Shown: piece by piece, positions 53,146 to 64,000 of the stretch
Numbering within the stretch: position 1 is the first letter of the stretch
Layout: each line of letters starts with the position of its first letter
Assembly (NCBI GenBank): GCA_024500155.1
Contig: CM044877.1
Location: forward strand, 19,548,001-19,612,000
Direction: 5' to 3'
Source: Chenopodium formosanum
Taxonomy: Eukaryota > Streptophyta > Magnoliopsida > Caryophyllales > Amaranthaceae
DNA: 64,000 bases
Position numbers and translations under genes: made by a program
The notes under the pieces: generated by a model
Told to the model about the DNA's origin: nothing
Database searches by the model: none
What the model saw: the letters and a program-made list of their open reading frames with translations, nothing else

Positions 53146-53335
53146 CGCGAGCGCGGGCGACCATGGCGCGGTCGCGCCTCTCCTCGTAGTGGGCGCGCCT
53201 CTCAGGGTCTTTGTTCCGTACCCTCTAATGCACGGCCGCGCATCCTCCTTGGTGATGGCCGCGCCTGTACAGGTCTCTTTAGAGGATCAAACTACCTTCT
53301 CTTTGTTAGTTTTACTATATATAAATTTTCCTTCT
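53146..53335 (+). promoter_or_regulatory. GGNCGCGCC cluster and TATA in the Athila-like LTR
   Basis: GC-rich units (GCGCGAGCGCGGGCG, GGTCGCGCC, GGGCGCGCC, GGCCGCGC) lie at about 53146-53272, followed by TATATATAAA near 53317-53326. The minus-strand LTR at 59-60.5 kb has the same order (cluster 59965-60060, TATA near 59920). Confidence 0.6.
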
Positions 53336-53560
53336 AATTTTAGAGAGAGAAGAGTTAGTTTTAGAGTAAGGTTAGATTTTCTTAGAGAGAGAATTGAATT
53401 AGAGTAGAAATTTTAGATCATTTTGTAGAGAGAGAGACTCTAGGTTTTAGAGAGAGAAGTTCATGGTTGATGATTGAAGATTGATGATTCTAAGCATTTT
53501 CTCCATTGATTTGAAACAAGTTTGTAAGGATTTCTTTTACTTTAATGCAATCTTTAGTTT

Positions 53561-54055
53561 TTGAATTTGTTGTTTACTCCAAAGAACCAATGGCAAGATT
53601 ATAATTCCTATGATCAACAATTTAAATTTATGAGTAGGTTAGAGAATTTCATGGAAGATCAAGCCAAGAAGTTGAACGATCACATATCATCTAATGGCAA
53701 ATTGGTCAATGACATGTTAACTCATGGAAAGATGCTTGAGACCCAAATCATTCAACTAGCCAACACCTTAAAAGAGCATGCTACCATTTCTTCCTTACCT
53801 TCACAAGGAATTGATCCTAAGGAACCGGATTGTTCTATCACCACTAGCTAGGAGTGGAAAAGTCCTTGAGAGTGAGGTGTATAAGAGGAGTGATGCGAAA
53901 GAGAGTCCAATTGAGTGTGAGGGAGATGAGAGCCCTTTGGTTGAGAAAGTTGCTAAGGAACAAGTTGAGAAGGTGAAAGAGAAAGAAAAAGAAGTCTACA
54001 AACCCAAACTTCCTTACCCCCAAAAGTTTAATAGGCACAAATTGGATGAATAATT
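53561..54055 (+). pseudogene. Athila-like gag C-terminal remnant
   Basis: It contains KMLETQIIQLANTL and then SLPSQGIDPKE, the usual linker at the end of Athila Gag. After a frame shift near 53850 it continues with SGKVLE and an acidic/Lys-rich segment, then KLPYPQKFNRHKLDE. The frame stops at 54051-54053, but homologous coding goes on toward the protease. Confidence 0.65.
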
Positions 54056-54796
54056 TGAAAAATTCATCGAGATGCTTAAGGAAATTTATCTTTCTATTCC
54101 TTTCACCGAAGTCTTGGAAATTATGCCAAACTACTATAAGTTTCTTAAGGAAATTTTGAGCGGCAAGAGAGATTGCAATCTGGTTGAACCGGTCAGTTTG
54201 GGGGAGTGTTGTAGTGCCTTTATCCATATGACTTGCCCCCAAAGATGAAAGACCCAGGGAATTTCTCCATCCCTTTCAATATTAAAGGAAAATAGTTCCA
54301 AAATTCCCTTTGTGATCTTGGTGCTAGTGTTGGCATCATGCCTTATTCCGTCTTCAAGAGACTTAAGATAGGTGAGCTCCTTCTATCCAACATGACCCTT
54401 AAATTGGTTGAAAATTCTATTAAGTTTCCTAAAGGTAAAGTTGAGAATGTCCCCCTCGAGATAGGATAATTCACTATCCCTGTTGATTTCATTGTGCTAG
54501 AGATTGCGGAAGATAACCATATTCCTATCATTTTAGGGAGACCTTTCTTAGCTACCTCGGGAGCTTTGATAGATGTTAAGGGAGGTCGTATTACTTTGAG
54601 AGTTGGTAACAATGAGGAAAGTTTTGAGCTAAAACCGATGCATGAGTCTTTGTCCCTTATGAAAGGAATCATGTGTGTTAATTCCCTTCGCTCCATTGAT
54701 AATGTTTGTGTGATTAATTCTTCGACTAACAATGTTCTTGAGAATTGTGATGATGTGCTCTTGAGTTTTGATTGCAAGAAGGTTAGATTTTCTTAG
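54056..54796 (+). pseudogene. Athila-like aspartic protease remnant
   Basis: With stops and shifts it reads FEKFIEMLKEI and SIPFTEVLEIMPNYYKFLKE. The protease box is CDLGASVGIMPYSVF near 54.32 kb. PIILGRPFLATSGALIDV follows near 54.53 kb, then an open stretch to 54796. D-L-G-A-S and I-L-G-R-P-F-L are the standard Athila protease signatures. Coding is cut by the LTR junction at about 54780. Confidence 0.75.
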
Positions 54797-56404
54797 AGAG
54801 AAGGGAATTAAAGTAGAAATTTTAGATCAATTTGTAGAGAAAGAAACACTAGGTTGTAGAGAGAGAAGTTCTTGATTGATGATTAAAGATTGATGATTCT
54901 AAGTATTTTCTCCATTGATTTGAAGCAAGTTTGTAAGGATTTATTTAACTTTAATACAATATTTAGCTTTTGATTTCAATTGGTTTGTTGATATTCAAGT
55001 TTAATTGATTTGTGATTGAATTAGTTTGATTAATATGATGATGATGAATTTGTTGTTTAGCTTAGTTTTTATCTTGATTTCCATAGATTGTGAGTAGTTT
55101 TCTTGCTAGAGGAATGGTGAAGCATATATGAGTGTTGGATTGATGACAATTGGGGGAAATTGATGGAGTTGATGTAGTGATTAAATGGGTTGATTGATTA
55201 TGTGCATGTGTGTGATTGATTGAAGAGTAGCTAACTTTGATCATTGCACTAGATTACATTGTAAGTTCACATTGATACGGACAATTGATTTCTGGCTTGC
55301 ATTTGTAAATTGAGTTGGTTTGTGAAGTTCCTACCTAGAGTCTCTCGTAGTTGACGCTAGTTTGACCTCTAGGAGAATAGCCTATCATACTCTCTTGATT
55401 GCTTAATTGATTTTCCCTCGCAACACTCGACTTAGTCAATTCCAATCCAGATTAGTTGTATTCATTGCATGTATATGTGGATCATAAACCCTAGTGTTTG
55501 ATATATTTGGTTTTAATCTCGTTTTCTTAGTTGTTTTAGAGTACACACACCTTACTTCACTCTTTTTTGAAATAGCTTGACTCTAGCAATAGTGACCACC
55601 TCCCATTCCTAGTGGTTCAACCCTCGACTTACTCCTATGCTAGTTATAAGGGTTTGTTTAGTGATTACAAATTTTTTTTGGCCTAGGGAAAATTAGTCCA
55701 ACGACCTAGTCTCCATCCGCAGTCACCCTTCGACGATAATGCATGACATAATGGCAACATTCCTTATTAGAAAATTCCCCTTCACATTCCAATAGAGTAA
55801 GGCCACTGAAATTAAAAGATGGGTGCAATTAATCATGATATTAACCACCAAGGCTCTGGATGGTATCTTATTTGAATACCGTCTTAGTCTGGAATGTATC
55901 ATGATGGTATAGTATCTGAATACCATTATACATCACATTTTTTTCAGCTGAAGACAGTGAAAGAAACAAGGTTGCATTATGACTATTTTTAGTTGATCAT
56001 TAAAGGCTAAAATACTTTGTAGGACAAAGATAGTTATATTCAAAATATCATCAATCTTCAATTACCATGACACAATCAATCAATCTAGAGATAGCTATGT
56101 CTAGAGCCACTTAGTGCAAATCTACATATATAGGAAATACTTAATTCACTTTACATCACTTCTTTCTAGCTAGTTAAGTAACTAGAATTTCCAAATATAG
56201 AAATGATTGAACATTTAATGTTTTTATTTTATTATGGAGTATTTAGTAATCAAACATGCAGAATCAATCACAAGTTTAGCTAAGCTAAGCATCAAAAGTA
56301 CTATGAATGTATCATTTATTGTAATTATTTATGGAATATTAACATGACAAAAACAATGTGCATGCACTCACGCACCGGCCACTTATGGAAGACCACAGTT
56401 TAAT

Positions 56405-56767
56405 CTACTTTACAAGATTCAAATATGATGTCTTAATCTTGGACATCTTAGCCCTACGATTTCCGATATAATCTCCTGAAATCACCTTCGAAGACGGCTT
56501 TAGGGTTCGCTTACTATCACTCCGATTGCGGTTCTTTTCTTCATCATCAACTTCCTTTAAAATATTTGTTGGTAGAGGTTCATGTGGTTGCAACCCTGAA
56601 CCCTTATTTGGATGTCTCTTCCCAAGTCCATCTTCCCCGCTTTCAACAATGTCATTATTTCCTTCAACTACTAGACCATGCACAAGTTCCCCATTATTGT
56701 CCCCCTCTTTACCTTTTGAAATCCTAGTGTTAGGATGTTGATGAATGTCACAAAATTCAAAACACAA
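56405..56767 (-). CDS. Hypothetical ORF, 120 aa, possibly a transposon fragment
   Basis: The frame is hydrophilic and rich in Gly, Asn, Glu and Lys, with a basic end (NRRAKMSKIKTS). The same frame is open upstream except for a single stop, with a plausible protein-like composition back to about 56890. CFEFCDIHQH could be a worn zinc-knuckle. No family was recognised; a LINE ORF1 remnant is one possibility. Confidence 0.2.
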   Translation of the reverse strand: MCFEFCDIHQHPNTRISKGKEGDNNGELVHGLVVEGNNDIVESGEDGLGKRHPNKGSGLQPHEPLPTNILKEVDDEEKNRNRSDSKRTLKPSSKVISGDYIGNRRAKMSKIKTSYLNLVK

Positions 56768-58304
56768 GACCTTAGAGGTGACACCCTAAATCATGTCTAA
56801 AACCCTCATTTTTGTATTCCCAACACCAACAACATCATCTAACTTCCCGAAAGTGTCATCTATAGAATTCCTATTCACCTCCAACTCTATAAAACCTTGA
56901 AAACTCCCCTTTTTAAAATAACCTATTTTACCCTTTTAAAATACAAAGTAGGAAATAACCAAGCTATTACCACCACCGTGATAACGGCTAAGGCATTTAT
57001 CAAAGACACTCAGCGGAAGACATTTTCAAAACCCTTTTAAACAACCCAAGTTCAAAAGTTAAACAAAAGTAAAGTCAAACCAAAGTCAAACAAAGCCAAA
57101 TTTACAATTTAGAACCGTTATAGGCCCTTTCAAAACAAATGAATATTTAAAACTAGTGTGTTAGTCTCATCAAATAATAATAACAATCCAACAATAAATA
57201 ATAATAATAATGCATATTCAAAACAAAACTAGAATAGGATTCGCTCTTCACTCAAACCCCAACAAGAATATGCCCTATCACCTGAAAAGCTTCTCTTTAA
57301 ATTGTCCCTACTACTCCTCATTAGAAATGGATAGTCGTAGGGCCAAGAAAAAGACAAGGGCAAACGAACATACAAACACACAATCAGCAATGCTTAGTAC
57401 ATAAGCGTAATCGAAACACACTATCATGCATGCAACCTAGCAACTTTCAAACTTACCTCGAGCCCTGAGTTCAACATGAAACTAATAATGCAAACACAAG
57501 ACAACTAATAATCTATTTAATTTGATTACGCATCGAATGGGTTTTCCCCTAACTTGCCCCAAATAAAGGGGTACTAACACGAGAGCTAATCTTGCCAATA
57601 TAAAAGAACCACTCGTAAGTGGCAGAACTCTTGCACATAATAAAAAGGAAAATATAGCGTCATGTACTCCCAGTAGAAGTTATGGTCAAATATATTGCCG
57701 CATAACTCCCCCCATATGTTCATACTCGAGGTATATACGTTCCAAGATTTTAAGTGCATAATCTCTTTCACTTTATGTTATTTAGATATTTTCAGACTTA
57801 GTGATGACTCACAAACCATAACAAAATCAATCATTAGTATCATTTAAACAATCAAACATACCAATTTAATTCTTGAATAATTAGTGACAACATAATCTTA
57901 AATGTTGAACCCTTTTTAATCTATCTCGGTGTTAAATAAACCTTAAACGCATAATGCGCCACAAATCCTTTCCCTTTGTGTTGGAAACACCTTAAGTGCA
58001 TTTAGGCACCAAAATGTAATTTAACCCTGGGGTACATAAACATTTAAATAGCTCTTTCCTCATGCTTATAGCGTCAATACAATTATGTGAACCTTAATAA
58101 AATTCCCTTTCAATAATCAAAACCAAATTAAACATATAGTTTAATCAAACATGCGTTTAAGCATGCTAAAAATAAAAGTGTGGTTCATATTCAACATGCC
58201 CATATAAATAATTCCAATCATATATTCACCACAAATAATATATACTTCACAAATAATTCACCATCATCAACCATACAACAAATGCCACTCAATACCTATC
58301 ATGA

Positions 58305-58385
58305 TTCTACTTGGAATTAATAAATCAAGCTTAGCATGATTCTACTTGGAATTAATAAATCAAGCTTAGCATGATTCTACATATT
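58305..58385. repeat. Tandem duplication, about 35 bp unit
   Basis: The unit with ATGATTCTACTTGGAATTAA and then TAAATCAAGCTTAGC is present twice, followed by the first part of a third copy. A recent slippage-type duplication. Confidence 0.8.
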
Positions 58386-58926
58386 CAAATAATCACTAAG
58401 TATGCGAACGTACCTCAATTAAGCCCGTAAAGTAGCCGAGTATACTTAGACAATTCACGAACTACATAAAGGGACAATAATACTATATTAATTACCCTTC
58501 TATACATAATTTCCAGCAACTTAATTTCACTTTAAACAACTTATGATAATCTAAAAATTATTTAAAAACTCCTAATTAACCTCTCTTTAAATGGGTAATT
58601 AAACCCTTTCATTAAAATCACAATTATACTACTTTAAGTAAAATTCCAGCATTAATACTTGATTAATTAAAACCCCTTAAAAACTTTATTAAAACACACT
58701 CTTATGCCCAATTAATCAATAGAATAATTAGGTATACAAAAGCCCCAAATCAATTTGTGTAAGAACCCTAAAAATCAAGTCTTCAAATAGCTTTAAACCC
58801 TAACTTTATAACTCATTAAATCTGAAAATTAAACTCAATCTAATAATCTTAAATTATACTTTAAAATCATTAAAACATGATTTTTGATACTAATTAAACA
58901 ACCTTTAAATAATTAAAACAAACCAA

Positions 58927-58929
<3 letters not shown>

Positions 58930-58966
<37 letters not shown>

Positions 58967-58973
58967 TATATAT
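58930..58973. repeat. (TA)n microsatellite
   Basis: An alternating TA run of over 40 bp with one phase break (TATAATATA). Confidence 0.9.
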
Positions 58974-59021
58974 ACATATAAAACAAAGAGGAGGAGAGAA
59001 GAGGAGAAGAATCGCGTGGGT

Positions 59022-60519
59022 TGAAGGGTGAGACTAGGCCGTTGAAACTAATCCTCCCTCGGTCAAACTAAATTTATAAACACTTAACAAACCTAAATAC
59101 AAGTATAAAGGCAAGTCAAGGGTCGAATTCAAAGGAACGGTAATGTTTAAGCGCTATCAATTTAGGCGCCTAAGCTAGGTCGAAGCCAAAAGTAAAGAGA
59201 GAACACTAACAACTAACAAACAAACAACCAAACAAATAAACACTAGGAATGGGGATCAACAAATAATCATGACAATTGCAACAACTTGGGACAAACATGC
59301 CCATCAAAGGTTGTGAATACTAATGATAAGAGCAATCAATTGGAATCAAAGAGCTATCTACTAATTGTAAACCTAGATGTCTCTACGATTAACAAACTAA
59401 GAGAATCACAATCCAAACCAATCGATAATTGCAATTCCTAAATCAGTTGTTCGTGTCATTAGAAATTACAATGCAATCTAGCATATTTCTCAAGGCATAA
59501 ACGAATTACACACATGCACAATTTTCATTAATCACTTTAATCTCAACAATCAATCAATACAATTCCCAAATTAATCACAATCAATCAATCATACAAGTTT
59601 CACCCAATTCCTAGCCATGGAACTACTTAAGAATCATCATTACACTAATCAAGAATCAAATATCAAAATCAAACCAAACAAACATGAAATTAAACAAAAC
59701 AATAAGATGAGATAGAGTTAGAAATGCTCATTGATCTTCAACACAATTGTCACCATTGAATCTTCAATCTCTCTATCACCATTGAAATTTCTCACTTTCT
59801 CTCTCTCAAATATACTCCTAAACTAACCCTAAAACTAGAGAGAGAAACTCTCAACTAAGCTAAAATTATGATCTAATTTCAATCTAAATCCCCTTACAAA
59901 AATCGGTTAAAGAAAGGTATTTATAGAGGTGCGGAAAAGGGAAACGAGCGAAGCAAGAAACAGGGAAGGAGCGCCCGCGCAGGCAGGGGATCGCGCCCGC
60001 GCTTGAGGATGGCGCGCCCACGCTAAAGGATGGCACACCCACGCGGCCGGCTTGCGCGCCCACTCCTTTTTGGGTTTCTTCCGTATTCTTCACTGCTTAG
60101 TGCGTTCGATAATGAACCTGCAAACTCCAGATGATGCATGATGGTAAGGACAGTAAGTTTAGGCACTTTTGGTGGGTTAGACACTACTTCTTCATGGTAG
60201 CATGGCTTGAGAGCGCAAGAGCTAGAGCTTGGAGCATCCACTTCCTTGCATCTTGAACTTCCTCAATGTTATGAGCCTACTCCACAAGCATATTCCAACT
60301 TGGAAAATCATCAATATTGAGACCGAAACCTTGTTCAATACCTAAAACCACGAAAAGAAGAGACATAAAGGAGAAAACAGAAGAAAAACCATAACAACAC
60401 AAAACAAGAGAGAAAAGAGAAATAAAGGGAAAAGCATAAAAATAAGCATTTATTAAGAAAGAAATCTATGAAAAGAGGGTAAAAACAACCTAAATGCTCA
60501 TCAAATGAGTGCCATATCA
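59022..60519 (-). repeat. Athila-like LTR, possibly solo
   Basis: On the minus strand it begins TGATATGGCACTCATTTG, related to the ATGGCACTCATTTGG start of the plus-strand remnant at about 52.68 kb. The GC-rich cluster is at 59965-60060, TATA (CTCTATAAATACC) near 59918-59930, and the end resembles the end of that remnant. No internal coding adjoins it on either side. I could not find a convincing target duplication, so whether it is a true solo LTR or a fragment is open. Confidence 0.55.
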
Positions 60520-60826
60520 GTTAGCTACGCTGGCTAGGCGGCAACAGTGCCGATGGCCGGAAGTCGTGGTGGCGGTGAGGTCCAGTGACGTAACAACAAC
60601 ACCACCGAGTTCTCATAACTCCATGTGAAAACAAGGGGAAACCAATGAAAAGAAAGAAAAATAAGAAAAGAAATAAGGAATAAGAAAAGGAAATGGAATA
60701 AGAAAAGGAAAAATAGAAAAAAGACTAACCTTTTGACTTTGTTGATTTATGTGTGGGGAAATTTTGGAGATTGAATGAGTATTTATAGTGTAGAGTAGGT
60801 AATTATAGGTGTAGAATAGGTAATGA
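60520..60826. other. Short unclassified spacer
   Basis: GC-richer at the start (GCGGCAACAGTGCCGATGGC), then purine-rich low complexity (about 60640-60720). Nothing else was recognised. Confidence 0.5.
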
Positions 60827-62466
60827 TGTAGCCACCCATATGTGTCTCCCTAAAAACCAAACCCAGTGATGAATACTTTTCACGTTACTTGATTATCGAA
60901 TGAGGTGAAAGTGTGAAAAGTCTTGTGATGTGATCGTTATAATAAAATCTTTCTTCCTGTTTTCAAAAATCTACTCTATTTATGAAAATAGCTAGTCCAA
61001 TTTATCTTGGTTCATGATAAGGGTCCAATAATAATGTAGTTGGATCGGGATCGCAAAGAGCTTTCCAATGATATATTTTATAAGCTCAATTCCGATGAGT
61101 AATGAGGAAGTTATGGCCAAAATACTAAATTGGGTCTAAAATGGTTTTATTGCCCAATGATCTAGTGGAGGGCCCATTGATTAATATTCCTAAAGTTATT
61201 AGGATATTCTGATTTTCTAGAATAATCTAGAAGGTTATTTTGAGTTCTAATAGAGTTAGAATTGAAAATTATCTTTTAGAAAAATAATGAATTTCATTAG
61301 AAATAAAAACAAGTGTATTATTATGATAAAATTTGATTTAATATAGATAAACACGGAGTTTAATTGCTTAATTATATTAAGAAAAGGATTCCATACAAAA
61401 ACGCGTTTTATCTTTTAACCAGCGCCAAACGACAAACTTGTCGTCAAACGATAGACCCTGTCGCCATGCGTGATGATTGTAGTTTCGCGCTGGATCCTGT
61501 CGCTGGCGATAGGAGCCAGTTTTATTCTGTTTCAAATTCTAATACTTTTCTATCGTTTTCGAACTATTTTCTCTATAAATAGGGTCGTATTTCCCCTATT
61601 TCGGCATTCACAATCATCAACAATCATCATTATTTCTCAAGCAATAGCTTACTCTTCTCCCTCTTTCTAAACCTTCCCTTTTTACAAAATTCCACATTCA
61701 CAAGTTCTAAACACACCTAGCAAAGTTTGAAGTTGCATTTGCCCTAGACGTGAAAGGTTGATAATTTCTGAGGGTTTGGTCCCAAATCTCTATTTCAATT
61801 GTTTTATTTAATTGTTTGATTTAATATTTTTCTTGAAGTTACTAATGCGTGAATTTTGTTATTAGAAAGAGATACAAGGCATCGAAGTAAGTAATTTAAC
61901 TGTTCATTTGATATAGAAAGCATGCTTAGATTATTTTAAATCCTAGTATCATGTTAGGATGCTTTTATTGCTTTCTTGTATCATGTTTAGGTTGCTTCCT
62001 ATTTTCTTCTATCATGTTAGTATCATGTTAGGGATAAAGCTTTGATCTTTTATGTTTAGTGACATGTTAGGATTTGTTATTAATCTTGTTACTATCATGC
62101 CTAAGATCTTGCTATTATTATGCTTTGATGAGATTAATATTATTATTATGATGATTGTTATTATTGTTGTTGCTTGATAATATTGTTATTGCTTGATCAC
62201 GCCCTCTCTTCTAGGATTAAAGGGAATTTGAACTTGTAATCACGCTTAATAAGATAATTAATAATCTTGTTTAGGCTAATGTGATTTTAAATCAAGTGAT
62301 CGTCAATAATTGTTTTATTTGGCATTAATATTCAAACAACATAGATTAAACAGGTTTAGGGTTAACCTATTAATTTTATGTCAGTCAAAAAGTGCACATG
62401 AATATGAGAAGAATAAAGTAGAGGCCTATTTTTAGGGTAGGTTCAATCTCTTTTAGGTTAGATTTT
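60827..62466 (+). repeat. LTR G: Element 1/X-family LTR, truncated by the next insertion
   Basis: It starts TGTAGCCACCCATATGTG. The promoter cluster at about 61420-61500 is degenerate (TCGCC/GGCGA-type units), and TATA is CTATAAATAGGG near 61572-61583. The block CCCTAGACGTGAAAGG, branch site TTACTAAT, microexon (61866-61886) and donor GTAAGTAA are all conserved. Homology ends at TTAGATTT, where the next element begins; in the other LTRs the sequence continues GTACCTTCATCCCCG. Confidence 0.82.
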
Positions 62467-64000
62467 GTAATACCCCATAACTTTAGAATAAATTATTATT
62501 TTTTTTCTATTATTTAAACAAATATTTTACTTTATTTTCATTAAATAAATTATTTTATGCAACATTTATTTGAACTATGTTAAATTAATAAGCATTAATT
62601 TAATTTAAATTCTTTTTCTATGCACCAACATATTGAATCAATGGTATTAGTAGCCCAAATGTAAATTAATAGAGCTTAAACTCTTATCTAAGCCCAATGT
62701 ACAAATTATATTTCTACTTGACTTCGGAGACCAAGCCCACAAAGTATATAAACCCCAAAAACCTTATTTTTCTTCCCCCACCCTCACTTCTTCCTCCCCT
62801 TTCACGTATACACAAAGAAAGAAAAAAAACAAAACTCACCTTGCTGCTTGCTGCCATCCGACGCCCCACGTCCCTGCTGCTCGCCGCCGACCACCACACA
62901 CCACCAAGCCAACCACCCACCAACGACAGTGCGCCCCTCTCTCTCTCCTTCTTCTTTTTTTTTCTTTTGTTTTATTAATATAACTCAAGTTTTAATCTTC
63001 GTTTAAATATTTTTTTAATTTGTTATTACTATGATTTGATTATGCATATAATTTGCAAAAGATTATGCATATATGAATTTTGATATGTTTTAATTATAAT
63101 ACAAAATTTCAGATTTATGTATGTATAAAATTTAGGGTTGGTTTTAGGGTTTTAAACGTGTTAACTAAGCATCTAATTATATTATGACTAAATTATGTTA
63201 AAGCATGATTATTTTGATAATTTATAAAATTTCAGATTATTAAAGTTTCAATTTTTTTATGATCAAATTGTTTTAATTTCATGTTTTTATGCTTCTAAGC
63301 CTATAAAATAATTATTGTGGGTATTTTATGATTAAAAAGCTTTAAACTTTAAATTACAACCTCAAGTATAAATTTTCAGATTTGTATACTTTTATTTTGA
63401 AGCTTTTAATTGCATTGAATTGGTATATTTTTAGGTTTTTAACACACTAACTTGCTATATAATGATAATTTCAAGTAAGTATGCTTATGGGGTTATTTTA
63501 TATACTTAAACTAAAATTTCAAATTTATTTACTTACTTTAAAGCTGCTGGAATTTCATGTTATAAACTATATTATCATAATTTTAATATATAACTTATAG
63601 TTGGGATGTTATATTATTATTATTAACAAATGGAAACAATATAAAAGCTTTATTTTGATGGTTTAAGAGGTTTTAAAGTAGTTTAGTATTGCTGTAAATT
63701 TATTTGCTTGGGTATTGATTTATTTCTCGTTGTTTGGTTTAGGAGAGGACTTTGTAGAAGGCGACTTCTAATTTTTAAAGTCGTCAACCGAGTTGTTTAC
63801 ACTACGTACGTACGAGTTACGAAACCTTGCTTTTAGGTGCATGTTTAAGGACGGATCGAGAACTTAGTATCATGTATAGGGATGACTGGGCTAAATTGTT
63901 TGGTTATACATTGTGATTTCCGTATGATGTGCACTATTTTATATTGCAAGTATTGTTTATGCTCTAATTATGCAAGGTGCGCTCAGAGGCAAAGGTATGT
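62467..64000 (+). repeat. Probable LTR of another retrotransposon, cut by the window end
   Basis: It begins TGTAATACCCCATAAC at the exact point where LTR G homology stops. TGTAATACCCC is a common start of Tekay/Del-type gypsy LTRs. A TATATAAACCCC box lies near 62745-62755, followed by a CT/CCA-rich leader-like stretch. No coding domain is reached before the edge, and the second LTR and target duplication lie outside the window. Confidence 0.45.

Larger units (their letters stand above)
52672..55735 (+). mobile_element. Athila-like Ty3/gypsy remnant, collapsed
   Basis: A partial LTR (about 52672-53555) is joined directly to gag-derived sequence, which runs to the protease and is then joined back to LTR sequence (from about 54779). 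The segment 53370-53555 is repeated at 54787-54970, showing that both are the same part of the LTR. Both joins carry GGTTAGATTTTCTTAGAGAG-like sequence or lie near it, so deletion by short homology is plausible. Reverse transcriptase, RNase H and integrase are gone. The end is placed by similarity to the LTR at 59-60.5 kb and is approximate. Confidence 0.65.
55736..59021. other. AT-rich unclassified DNA
   Basis: No coding gene can be supported. Inverted repeats GGTAT-N9-ATACC (55862-55880) and ATGGTAT-N9-ATACCAT (55904-55926) resemble those in the Element 1 flanks. There is a 35-bp tandem duplication near 58308-58380 and a (TA)n microsatellite at about 58930-58973. The remainder is AT-rich with stops in all frames. 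Confidence 0.5.

Noticed and set aside
59022..60519. Proof of a solo LTR by target duplication
   Set aside because: The bases on both sides do not match under the possible end definitions, and the exact ends are uncertain.
1..64000. tRNA, rRNA, bacterial operon, ribosome-binding site or riboswitch features
   Set aside because: The sequence is eukaryotic and repeat-derived. No such structure was recognised on either strand by reading; a tRNAscan-type search was not possible.

Overview
This is a window of a large, repeat-rich plant nuclear genome, most likely a eudicot. I find no ordinary host gene, tRNA or rRNA. Almost everything is long terminal repeat (LTR) retrotransposon. The main elements belong to the Tat/Ogre/Retand branch of Ty3/gypsy: two consecutive RNase H domains, a primer-binding site starting TGGCGACTCCACTGGGGA, a polypurine tract ending AGTGGGGGCTTC, and extra genes antisense to gag-pol between the integrase and the 3' LTR.

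Layout. Element 1 (2972-51348, minus strand, target duplication CATAG) is an old, broken copy of about 18.9 kb, stretched to 48 kb by two later insertions. Element X (7393-18146, plus strand, duplication CACTT) is a gag-only, non-autonomous relative of Element 1. It sits inside intron 1 of Element 1's antisense plant-mobile-domain gene. Element 2 (24232-42945, minus strand, duplication ACTAT) belongs to a different but related family and splits Element 1's pol. Element 2 is very young: its LTRs differ at only four places I could see. Left of Element 1 is about 3 kb of unclassified DNA. Right of it are unclassified DNA, a collapsed Athila-like element (about 52.67-55.73 kb), more AT-rich unclassified DNA, a minus-strand Athila-like LTR (about 59.02-60.52 kb), an Element 1/X-type LTR (60827-62466), and a probable LTR of another family running off the right edge.

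How Element 2 is built. Read in its own direction it is LTR, leader, gag, protease, G-patch-like segment, reverse transcriptase, degenerate RNase H, second RNase H, integrase, conserved hairpin, then two complete antisense genes, a tandem-hairpin 3' UTR and the LTR. The antisense genes are a two-exon DUF7745-like gene of 467 aa and a six-exon plant mobile domain (PMD) gene of 727 aa in which all five coding introns are phase 0. Because they are antisense to the genomic RNA, their introns survive retrotransposition.

Main discovery candidates. (1) Each family carries its own 11-bp odd palindrome with a central A/T: CCGTSWSACGG in Element 2 and GCGCCWGGCGC in Elements 1 and X. Clusters lie at matching noncoding positions: LTR upstream of TATA, two sites in the leader, upstream of both antisense genes, and after the integrase. 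The motif seems to have been replaced as a set between families. This resembles a sequence-specific anti-silencing or regulatory system in which a self-encoded factor coevolves with dispersed sites. (2) Every Tat LTR here carries a predicted intron of about 106 bp and a 21-nt microexon, with a matching acceptor just before gag in all three elements. (3) The 3' UTR of Element 2 holds ten tandem hairpins with covarying stems.
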